5,777 nucleotides of DNA from Deltaproteobacteria bacterium (lineage in GTDB: Bacteria > Desulfobacterota > Desulfobacteria > Desulfobacterales > ETH-SRB1), in the NCBI GenBank assembly GCA_030262795.1, contig JAJSZO010000171.1:1-5777 (forward strand). The letters run 5' to 3'. Of this stretch, positions 1-5,777 are shown in pieces. The notes beneath the pieces are model-generated. The model did no database searches and was not told the DNA's origin. It worked only from the letters and a program-made list of their open reading frames with translations. The translations under genes and the position numbers were made by a program. Numbering within the stretch: position 1 is the first letter of the stretch; every line of letters begins with the position of its first letter.

Positions 1-1093
1 TTTTCGGCAATATTATCCTGTCTGACAACCTGAACAAAAGAAATGCCTCCCAATATATTCCTGTTCCTGCGATGATGATAATCTATGGCTGAACGGGAAA
101 GTTTAGCTTCAACCATTAACCATGGCTCCTTGTCCCGCAGTATCAGAAAATCGGTTTCCCTGCCGTCACGGTTGCGTAGAAAATGCAAGTCAAAATTGCC
201 AAGTCCTGCATCTGTCCAAAGTTCCAAAAGTGTTTTAAGCTCAACCGCTATATAGTTTTCAAATTGTGCGGCTGGATCATTTATTCTTGTCCAGTCAAAA
301 AAATACACTTTGTTTTCCTTGGGAACGTGGACGAAATAACTTCCCCAAGTAGGCGTACAGATTTGGGTCGAATTTGTTTGATCTCAGATCACAAAAGTTG
401 ATGGAATAGCGAGCTATTTCAATATTTTTGGGATTTGAGATCGAACAAAGGCGGCCTGAAGCTGTGATGCATAGTTGTGGAAGTTGTTTCGTCCACGTTC
501 CTTAGTCAGAGATCGGGCAATTTTTTTAGAATATGGCGAAATCCTGAATATCAAGTATCCCAGTTCCATAGCCTTCAGGTAGTTGGAGACTGTGGCAAAA
601 CTGCATTTAATATTTGCAGTTAAGGAATTTATAGATAAAGGCGAAGCAATTTTTGAGGGAAGCAGATACATGAGAGTGGCAATATTTTCAAGCTCCTGAA
701 TCCTGGTCAAATCCCTCAGGTCTTCGCGAATAAGTCTGTCAACATAATCAGTTCGCCATTTGTTGCTAAAACGAACGGAAGTAGAAAGCAAATGAATCGA
801 AAAAATCTTTCAGGACATTTTTCCATTCAGGATACTTGTGAATTTCATCCATACATAGCCATCGCCTTCCATTTGATGGCTTTACATTGTATAATTCCCG
901 AACGAAAAAATGATAGTCAGCTATATACCGATCCCTTATTTTACGGTCATCCCAGTTATAATAAAGTTTCAGACACTTCTGTTCTTTGGGGAATTCCTTT
1001 GCAGCAGTAGTTTTTCCGGTCTGTCGAGGACCGATAATAAAACGCATCTGCCGCCCGAAATCTCCGGAAAAGGCGATTTCGCTGATATGTCAT
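1..1093 (-). pseudogene. Broken AAA_14/DUF4143 family ATPase, runs off window
   Basis: Remnant of an AAA+ ATPase with an N-terminal P-loop domain (AAA_14) and a C-terminal nuclease-like DUF4143 domain. This family is common in accessory DNA, and its role is poorly defined. The middle frame carries Walker A IGPRQTGKTT just after 1047 and Walker B RWLCMDEIHKYPEWKN around 845-815. It stops at 766. A second frame resumes with RFSNKWRTDYVDRLIREDLRDL, the start of the winged-helix part. The sensor-1 region (normally TGSARLD...) and roughly a hundred residues are missing, so an internal deletion with a frame change is likely near 780-800. At 503-321 a palindromic element interrupts LTKE/NKVYFFDW and brings in stops TAG and TGA. 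The frame after it is unchanged and reads DWTRINDPAAQFENYIAVEL, then ETDFLI and VEAKLS, to the window edge. An ATG at 1093 (MTYQRNRLF) is the probable original start, in a third frame. The gene is not functional. Confidence 0.88.
321..503. mobile_element. Palindromic MITE-like element 1 (in the DUF4143 pseudogene)
   Basis: A near-complete imperfect palindrome centred between 411 and 412, so position 322 pairs with 501, 326 with 497, and so on. The outer ends match best: GGGAACGTGGACGAAATAAC (321-340) against the reverse complement of 483-502 differs at only two positions. Pairing continues inward at about two-thirds identity and ends in a stem AATAGC/GCTATT (405-418) with a 2-base loop. The flanks share TTCCTT (315-320 and 498-503), so one copy is probably a target duplication, although the outermost element bases overlap it and its exact length is uncertain. 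Removing 183 bp restores an uninterrupted DUF4143 reading frame, direct evidence of insertion. It encodes no transposase, so it would be non-autonomous. The family was not identified. Confidence 0.82.
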
Positions 1094-1162
1094 TTAATCA
1101 TCATCAGGATAATTTATATTGTTTCAAAGGAAAAAATCAAGGCTTTTTGATCAGCAATTCTC

Positions 1163-1189
1163 ATTATAAAAAAATAAGTTAAAATTCAA
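1163..1189 (-). promoter_or_regulatory. Weak promoter-like pair upstream of the broken ATPase
   Basis: On the minus strand TTGAAT (1189-1184) is followed after 15 bases by TATAAT (1168-1163), about 70 bp before the ATG at 1093. The -10 box is ideal, but the spacer is shorter than the usual 17 and the region is AT-rich, so a chance match is quite possible. Confidence 0.25.
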
Positions 1190-1371
1190 TAGGTTAGAGA
1201 TTCTCTTTTCCCTTAAAATATCTATTTTTTTCAGCTAAAATCAGAAAATATGACTATTTTAGGGGGTTAAACAAACCTATTAATCTCTGTAACCATCATG
1301 CAAACATCCCATATTTGCCTGTAAAATAAGGACAATTTCCATAATTAGAATTGCTGCTTTTTGATAACACT

Positions 1372-1395
1372 TTAAATTTGCCATGGCAAATTTAA
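1372..1395. promoter_or_regulatory. Perfect 24-bp palindrome, possible operator
   Basis: Each half reads TTAAATTTGCCA followed by its exact reverse complement, with no central spacer. It sits about 280 bp upstream of the remnant ATPase start and 35 bp from palindromic element 2. A dimeric repressor site is possible, but nothing ties it to a regulator. It could equally be part of an old repeat, since weak mirrored similarity extends beyond it. Confidence 0.4.
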
Positions 1396-1430
1396 CTACA
1401 TATAAAATATTGTCTGTTTTCGTTTGAGTG

Positions 1431-1588
1431 AGGGCTCGCACAAAAATAACTTCACATTTTAAGCGCCGATCCATCCCGCCTGGCTGCGTTGCGAAAGCTC
1501 GGAATATCCTGATATTCCTGCGCTTTAGCGTCTTGTCGGACGGGCGCCTCAACACTTAAAATTGCGAACTTATTTTTGTGCGAACCCT
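1431..1588. mobile_element. Palindromic repeat element 2 with long terminal inverted repeats
   Basis: About 158 bp, centred between 1509 and 1510. The left end AGGGCTCGCACAAAAATAAC (1431-1450) and the reverse complement of 1588-1569 differ at only two positions. Similarity continues with small gaps through CATTTTAAG / CAATTTTAAG, giving ends of about 36 bp. The centre is an exact stem GGAATATC/GATATTCC (1501-1518) with a 2-base loop, flanked by a further GCTTT/AAAGC pairing. The middle is GC-richer than its surroundings. No clear target duplication was seen. Its transcript would fold into one long hairpin and, lying downstream of the helicase gene, could act as a transcript end or stabiliser. 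I believe closely similar repeats occur in Desulfobacterales genomes, but this is from memory and unverified. Confidence 0.78.
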
Positions 1589-1590
1589 TA

Positions 1591-1625
1591 ATCAGATCAG
1601 ATCAGAATGGAATTGAATTGAAATG
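1591..1625. repeat. Pentamer-periodic patch
   Basis: Three exact copies of ATCAG (1591-1605) are followed by the related pentamers AATGG, AATTG, AATTG and AAATG (1606-1625). The patch directly abuts the end of palindromic element 2, downstream of the helicase gene. It looks like slippage-generated simple sequence with no evident function. Confidence 0.6.
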
Positions 1626-1677
1626 CTGAGATAAGTAGTTCAGTGGTGACATGTTGAACAATTTTATCCAAAAGCTA

Positions 1678-3903
1678 TTAGCACTGGTCGCTATATTTCA
1701 GACGTTCCGATAAATACTCGGTCTTTTGGATCAATTTTACAATGAGACCTATTGGAATACCTGTTTGTTTATTCAATATCTCTATATCTGCTTTCTTTTT
1801 CCAGGCCAGCATCACAGCCGATTGGGAAAGGGAATATTCAGGAGAAAGTATTCCGAATCGAAGCATTCTTTTTTTAGTCCTGTCCAATACTGTCGCCATT
1901 TTTTCGAAACCAGGCAGCAACTCACTGAATTGCTCTTGTATGTTTTCTGTTATTTTCAAATCGTCCCATTCCGGATATTCCGAACATTCCGCAAATCCAC
2001 CAATCAAACCAAAAGAAGCTGCCGAAATATCAACAGGCAGCAACCCCTCACGAATACATTCAATCAACGACTGCGGAAAGTTAAGACCTGTCCTTAGCGC
2101 CAGCACTCCCTCTTTTGCAAGATTATGTTTCTGATTCACCAGCCCGAATTCCTGGAGACATTCGACATAATACTGAAAATCTATCCTGAAACCTGTTATG
2201 CTTTTTTCCAATCTGCTTTGTATTTCATAGTATTTTTCTATAAGAATTCGAAATTTTTTTGTTCCTCTTTTATGGCACAAGGAAAGATGAACACATTCAT
2301 TGCAAGGAAGTTGAAACAACCTACATTCAAGTTTATGTTGTCTTTCATCCAGGTTTTGGCTTTTTCCAGAGACATTGGTTGTTTTAATGCGATTGGCCAA
2401 GTTAGTGATTTCCAGGGTCAGCTTAAGGTAAAGATCTTTCAGTAAAGTAACCGACTTGATATGAGTAATACAGCGCGCATCCGGTAATTCCTCAACAAGT
2501 TGCGCCTGGAATTCTTCCATATCAAGGTCCTCAAAGCTCTTATTCCGGAATTTAAATAATAAACGATCCATTATTGCAACAGGCTCCAGGCCATTAGTCA
2601 GAATGCCCAATACTGAGCGACAGTTGCATTGGAATGTGCTGTTCAGAGAGCCATTTGTATGAAGCAGCATATCCTTAATCCTGACGGCATCTACATCAGG
2701 GGTATGAACCAGAGCAATGCAACCTGCATTATCTGTTTCCGTACGTCCGACCAGGCTGATTATACGATCCATCTTCCACGAAGTAATTTTATAAGCATTT
2801 TTATTCTCAACAATCTTTTGTTCAATACAAAGCACCGCTGTTTTCACTCTGTTTATCATTTTTTCCACGCTATCTAATGTGACAAAAACAATATCAATGC
2901 TGCCAAATGATAGAAAATGTTCTACGAGTGTACACCACAAAGGATGGTGGTTTGAATGAAATGGTGCAATCTGCTTGGCCAAGGCTGCGGTAAGCATGGG
3001 ATAATCCTTTAAAAAAGGATACCTGTCTAATACTGTGGTGATCTGAGGCTGCGTTAACACCTCTCCAACATTCGATATTATTTTGGAACATGTATTAACA
3101 GCCAGATCACAGTCTTTTTCTGAAGGCATTAGAACAATAGCAGGTGTCAGGTTTTCGGCTCTAATAAAGGAAACAAGCTGTTTAATAAAAGAAGCTCCCT
3201 TAAAATTATTAAAGCCGGATTTTTCCTTTAACAAACGTTTCACTTTGCCGGAAAGCCGTTTTCTATCCACAAGCGGTACCATATCCCATTTGGAAGAAAT
3301 AAAAGCCGGTATTATGGGCACTCGAGGAATATTTATTTCAAGCAGCCTGCAGGAGCGTTTGCATACTGCTTCCATCCATGTTGACAGTGCCTTTGAATTT
3401 GCAGTTGAAGAAGCCAAGACCAATACCGGAACAGCCTCTGGCAGGCAAAGTAAACATGTTTCCAAAACTGTCCCTTTGTCAGGATGTCCAAGAAATTCTG
3501 CATCATCAAAAATGATCAGATCAGGTCTTGTGAGGCTGTCAATGTCCGCAAGATAGTTCATAAAAATATCTGAAGACCAGACTAACATTCGGCAATCTGA
3601 CTTATTTCTTTCATCTTCGGTCATCAGTGTAATATCCACATTGTTCAAGGCTGATTTGATGTGAAAAATTTGATACGGATTAACTGATACAGGGGGCGCA
3701 ATATACCACACAACTTTGTGGCTGATTATTTCAGATATAATGCCCAAAGCAATAGATGTTTTACCTGCTCCCGGAAGTGTTATCAGATAATTGGAATCGG
3801 CAAGAATATGATGGGATATCTCTTTATAAAAAGCATTATCCGGAAAGTTGCGAGTTGGAGCAGGGAAAGGCTTGTTCAGTATTTTTTTTAATTTAGCGTC
3901 CAT
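1678..3903 (-). CDS. Degenerate Ski2/HelY-like helicase with DSHCT domain
   Basis: A 741-residue protein that I read as a diverged superfamily 2 RNA helicase of the Ski2/Mtr4/HelY type. Seen in order: Walker A LPGAGKT (43-49); motif Ia-like WYIAPPVSVNP (66-76); motif II LIIFDDAEFLG (129-139) followed by DKG, the Ski2-style layout; motif III ASSTAN (164-169); motif IV-like IVLMPS (256-261); IAPFHSNHHPLW (312-323), matching the Ski2 'IA-HHAG-LP-W' stretch; VTLDSVEKMIN (341-351), motif V-like; LVGRTETDNAG (384-394), a shortened motif VI. Residues ~421-453 resemble the Ski2 post-core segment, and ~570-735 match the DSHCT helical domain, ending in an AWKKKADIEILNKQTG-type stretch. Cysteines 527, 534, 537 and 543 lie between them. 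Motif II reads DDAE instead of DExH, and the GRAGRRG arginine patch is gone, so ATP-driven unwinding may be weak or lost. An in-frame TAG sits 6 bp upstream of the ATG, fixing the start; the ribosome site is weak. It may be co-transcribed with rnc. Confidence 0.72.
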   Translation of the reverse strand: MDAKLKKILNKPFPAPTRNFPDNAFYKEISHHILADSNYLITLPGAGKTSIALGIISEIISHKVVWYIAPPVSVNPYQIFHIKSALNNVDITLMTEDERNKSDCRMLVWSSDIFMNYLADIDSLTRPDLIIFDDAEFLGHPDKGTVLETCLLCLPEAVPVLVLASSTANSKALSTWMEAVCKRSCRLLEINIPRVPIIPAFISSKWDMVPLVDRKRLSGKVKRLLKEKSGFNNFKGASFIKQLVSFIRAENLTPAIVLMPSEKDCDLAVNTCSKIISNVGEVLTQPQITTVLDRYPFLKDYPMLTAALAKQIAPFHSNHHPLWCTLVEHFLSFGSIDIVFVTLDSVEKMINRVKTAVLCIEQKIVENKNAYKITSWKMDRIISLVGRTETDNAGCIALVHTPDVDAVRIKDMLLHTNGSLNSTFQCNCRSVLGILTNGLEPVAIMDRLLFKFRNKSFEDLDMEEFQAQLVEELPDARCITHIKSVTLLKDLYLKLTLEITNLANRIKTTNVSGKSQNLDERQHKLECRLFQLPCNECVHLSLCHKRGTKKFRILIEKYYEIQSRLEKSITGFRIDFQYYVECLQEFGLVNQKHNLAKEGVLALRTGLNFPQSLIECIREGLLPVDISAASFGLIGGFAECSEYPEWDDLKITENIQEQFSELLPGFEKMATVLDRTKKRMLRFGILSPEYSLSQSAVMLAWKKKADIEILNKQTGIPIGLIVKLIQKTEYLSERLKYSDQC

Positions 3904-3937
3904 TTTCTATTGAGTATTTTCAGGAAGTTTTAACTGC

Positions 3938-3961
3938 CAAGTTATGGATCAAGTTATGGAT
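3938..3961. repeat. 12-bp perfect tandem duplication at the radical SAM stop
   Basis: The unit CAAGTTATGGAT occurs twice back to back. On the coding strand the junction between copies creates the TGA that ends the radical SAM gene. With one copy the frame would continue (TGG instead of TGA) to a TAG three bases before the helicase ATG. Confidence 0.9.
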
Positions 3962-5073
3962 GAACAAATAATCTGCGGCAATCTGCGTAATCTGCGGATG
4001 GGGATTACACCAACTTTATCTTTCTTGACAGAAAAATCCGGTATAATTTTAAGCGAGTTAATGTGAAATCTCGTTTTAAGAATTTCGATATTCCTGTTTT
4101 TAAAGCCCCTCATTTTGGAAATACTTTGCGGATGAACTTTTATTCCGATTGAATCACAGCAATCAATTTCTCCGGATTTAATATCAGGTTCAATGGCAGA
4201 TTCAATTATAAACGAGGCCATATCAAGAAATATTTCCGAATGAACAAGATGTCCGAAAGCTGGGTGATAAGGACCTGCCAGAATTGCTGATTCCCTTTGA
4301 ATATGCTCAGATGCCTGAATGCCCATACGGATTACCGGTATTTTCTTTTCTCTGAATATCAGATAAATGTCTTTCACAAGCGTAACGCATTGCTCAAGAG
4401 GCATGGGAGTATATTCCTTTTTTTTATACCATCCAGACAGAATAGTGTTTTTAAGCACCAGGGTAGGATAAATTCTGACAAAATCAGGAGAAAATGCGGC
4501 AATGTTTTTTGCTGAATATAAGGCTATTTCCCTATTATCATTAGGCAGACCTGTCATCATCTGAAGGCCGATTTCATAATTTCTTTCTTTTAGGATACTG
4601 ACTGCTTTTTTTGTGTCCGCAGATGTATGCCCCCGTCCGGATAAACAAAGCACTTTATCATCCATGGACTGGACACCGATTTCAATAGTGGCAACAGGAA
4701 ATTCCTTTAAAATATCTAATCGTTCGTAATCTATGGTATCAGGACGTGTGGAAAATCTAATGCTGTCAACTCTGCCTTCAATTACAAATTTTGTAGCTTC
4801 ACGAAGTAAGGACGTTATTAAATCAATTTTGAGCCCAAGGAAATTACCGCCAAAAAATGAAATTTGAACCGGACTTCTGTTCTTTCCTTTATAGCTTAGA
4901 AATTGATTTATCTGCAAACCAATTTCTTCAGGAGAAGGTATTTTTTGTTTTACTCCTGTTATAGCTGTTTGATTACAAAAAATACATTTATGAGGGCATC
5001 CTATATTTGGCAAAAAAACCGGAACAATAAAAGGTTTCTCGTAACTACTCAGGTTATCAGGTTCACGGTTCAC
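3949..5073 (-). CDS. Elp3-family radical SAM protein
   Basis: Radical SAM [4Fe-4S] enzyme of 374 residues. The cluster motif is CPHKCIFC (C26-x3-C30-x2-C33), followed by the SAM-binding ISFFGGNF (71-78) and the strand IEIGVQSMDD (130-139), all typical of the Elp3/HemN-like superfamily. MTGLPNDN (173-180) and RIYPTLVLKNT (200-210) match Elp3-type proteins, which suggests a nucleic-acid or tRNA-directed reaction. There is no C-terminal GNAT acetyltransferase domain as in true Elp3, so the substrate is unknown. The start is a GTG overlapping the rnc stop (GTGA); no good Shine-Dalgarno is visible, consistent with coupling from rnc. From memory, this gene follows rnc in many Desulfobacterota. The last ~20 residues (IRRLRRLPQIICSSIT) are encoded by short direct repeats and end at a stop lying inside a 12-bp tandem duplication, so the C-terminus looks recently altered. 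Family assignment is firm; function is not. Confidence 0.9.
   Translation of the reverse strand: MNREPDNLSSYEKPFIVPVFLPNIGCPHKCIFCNQTAITGVKQKIPSPEEIGLQINQFLSYKGKNRSPVQISFFGGNFLGLKIDLITSLLREATKFVIEGRVDSIRFSTRPDTIDYERLDILKEFPVATIEIGVQSMDDKVLCLSGRGHTSADTKKAVSILKERNYEIGLQMMTGLPNDNREIALYSAKNIAAFSPDFVRIYPTLVLKNTILSGWYKKKEYTPMPLEQCVTLVKDIYLIFREKKIPVIRMGIQASEHIQRESAILAGPYHPAFGHLVHSEIFLDMASFIIESAIEPDIKSGEIDCCDSIGIKVHPQSISKMRGFKNRNIEILKTRFHINSLKIIPDFSVKKDKVGVIPIRRLRRLPQIICSSIT
3970..3998. repeat. Three direct copies of an AATCTGCG unit inside coding sequence
   Basis: AATCTGCGG, AATCTGCGT and AATCTGCGG start at 3970, 3980 and 3989. On the minus strand they encode the arginine/leucine-rich tail IRRLRRLPQII of the radical SAM protein. 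GATTACGCAGATT-like repeats of this sort are, from memory, widespread intergenic repeats, so the tail may come from repeat DNA and not from the ancestral gene. Confidence 0.6.
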
Positions 5074-5771
5074 AGGTTTTTATTTTCAAGAATTTCAAGA
5101 GCCTTTCTCGCGGCATCCTGTTCCGCCATTTTTTTGCTCTTGCCGATTCCTTCTGTTTTTACTTTGCACATTTTCAGTTGAATCTTAAAGGTCTTGTCGT
5201 GAGCAGGGCCGCTTTCCTGAAGCACTTTGTATTGAGGTATTATCTTGTGAGTTTCCTGAACAAGCTCCTGAATCCGGCTCTTATAATCGTAATTATCCAT
5301 TGAGGCAGCAATAGAATTCAGCAAATCGGAAAAATGGTTTTCAATCATTTTAAATGCTTCGTCAAAATCGCCATCAATATATACAGCAGCTATTACAGCC
5401 TCAAAAGTATCAGCCAATATGGAATTTTTTTTGCAACCGTTTGTTTGAATTTCTCCCCTGCCAAGCCTTACAAAAGAACCCAAATCAATTACACGGGCTA
5501 TATCAGCAAGCTGAGACTCATTAACAAGACCTGCACGCATTCTTGAAAGATCACCCTCAGTTAAGTGGGGATAACGCTGCATAAGAATATGTCCTATAAC
5601 AAGGCTTAATACCGCGTCTCCAAGAAATTCGAAGCGCTCATTATCATTTATATTTGCTTCATCATGCTCATTAACAAATGAACTGTGGTTGAGAGCCTCT
5701 TCAAGAATACTTATGTTATTAAATTTATAAAAAATTTTTTGTTCAAAAATAGAAAGATCCGTCTGTTTCAT
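5070..5771 (-). CDS. rnc: Ribonuclease III
   Basis: Cytoplasmic double-strand-specific endoribonuclease that matures rRNA precursors and cleaves structured or antisense-paired RNAs. The 233 residues match the family's usual length, so the gene is complete. Residues 1-150 are the nuclease domain: the signature NERFEFLGDAVL (44-55) supplies E45, E48 and D52, LTEGDLSRMRA (70-80) supplies E72, and ADTFEAVIAAVY (120-131) supplies D121 and E124. These align with E. coli E38, E41, D45, E65, D114 and E117, so the metal-binding active site is intact. Residues about 160-231 form the double-stranded RNA-binding domain, starting at SRIQELVQE and ending with the basic KSKKMAEQDAA helix. The ATG at 5771 leaves a normal-length N-terminus. 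Only 6 bases lie upstream, so its ribosome site and promoter are not visible. The stop overlaps the next gene by 4 bp, which suggests translational coupling. Identification is secure. Confidence 0.97.
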   Translation of the reverse strand: MKQTDLSIFEQKIFYKFNNISILEEALNHSSFVNEHDEANINDNERFEFLGDAVLSLVIGHILMQRYPHLTEGDLSRMRAGLVNESQLADIARVIDLGSFVRLGRGEIQTNGCKKNSILADTFEAVIAAVYIDGDFDEAFKMIENHFSDLLNSIAASMDNYDYKSRIQELVQETHKIIPQYKVLQESGPAHDKTFKIQLKMCKVKTEGIGKSKKMAEQDAARKALEILENKNL

Positions 5772-5777
5772 ATTTGA

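Larger units (their letters stand above)
1094..1677. other. Non-coding, repeat-rich spacer
   Basis: No convincing gene is seen between the end of the helicase gene and the remnant ATPase. The stretch is AT-rich outside palindromic element 2. It contains the pentamer patch, element 2, a perfect 24-bp palindrome and a weak promoter-like pair. Immediately after the helicase stop there is no strong hairpin followed by a T-run. The only inverted pair there (GTTCA/TGAAC, minus strand, around 1637-1658) has five pairs and a 12-base loop, too weak to call a terminator. Confidence 0.7.

Noticed and set aside
183..401. Plus-strand 72-codon open frame
   Set aside because: It is antisense to the DUF4143 C-terminal domain and runs into the inserted palindrome, so it is a chance frame.
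1235..1262. Inverted repeat CTAAAAT/ATTTTAG as a terminator or operator
   Set aside because: Only seven AT-rich pairs with a 14-base loop in AT-rich DNA, so too weak to call.
1280..1555. Minus-strand 91-codon open frame (MLRRPSDKTLKRRN...)
   Set aside because: Its first half is simply the translation of palindromic element 2 and its second half runs through the AT-rich spacer, crossing the 24-bp palindrome. No ribosome site or known domain was seen, so it is treated as spurious.
3004..3020. Small inverted repeat ATCCTT/AAGGAT as a possible terminator
   Set aside because: A six-pair stem inside coding sequence with no following T-run on either strand; probably chance.
2894..3091. Minus-strand 65-codon open frame inside the helicase-like gene
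   Set aside because: It lies in another frame within a long coherent gene and has no features of its own.
1726..3556. Several plus-strand open frames of 80-157 codons
   Set aside because: They lie antisense to the helicase-like gene, which shows recognisable motifs along its length. None of the antisense frames has a domain.
3938..3998. Short direct repeats as a CRISPR remnant
   Set aside because: Units are 8-12 bp and adjacent, without spacers of regular length, and no cas genes are nearby.

Overview
The window is a low-GC stretch from a bacterium that fits Desulfobacterota (former Deltaproteobacteria, Desulfobacterales-like). The evidence is the order RNase III then an Elp3-type radical SAM gene, which I recall from that group (there usually followed by era), plus an abundant-looking palindromic repeat of a style I associate with those genomes. 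This placement is inference; no marker gene settles it.

All genes lie on the minus strand, so the gene order runs from high to low coordinates. Positions 5771-3949 hold rnc (complete) and an Elp3-family radical SAM gene that overlaps it by 4 bp (GTGA). A 45-bp gap leads to a 741-codon gene (3903-1678). I read its product as a strongly diverged Ski2/HelY-type DExH RNA helicase: it has a Walker A motif, the Ski2-style core order and a recognisable C-terminal DSHCT domain, but motifs II, III and VI are degenerate. The three genes could form one RNA-processing transcription unit, with double-strand RNA cleavage, a probable tRNA-modification-type radical SAM enzyme and an RNA-helicase-like ATPase or scaffold. 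The promoter would lie outside the window.

Positions 1677-1094 are non-coding and repeat-rich. They contain a pentamer-periodic patch, a ~158-bp palindromic repeat element with long terminal inverted repeats, and a perfect 24-bp palindrome. Positions 1093-1 carry the wreck of an AAA+ ATPase of the AAA_14/DUF4143 family. It shows a probable N-terminal frameshift, a large internal deletion with frame change, and a second palindromic MITE-like element (183 bp including a short target duplication). That insertion keeps the frame but brings in two stop codons. The gene runs off the left edge.

The most interesting items are the degenerate Ski2-like helicase next to rnc, the two palindromic elements with similar ends, and a 12-bp tandem duplication that appears to have created the stop codon of the radical SAM gene. 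I found no CRISPR array, rRNA, tRNA or recognisable riboswitch.
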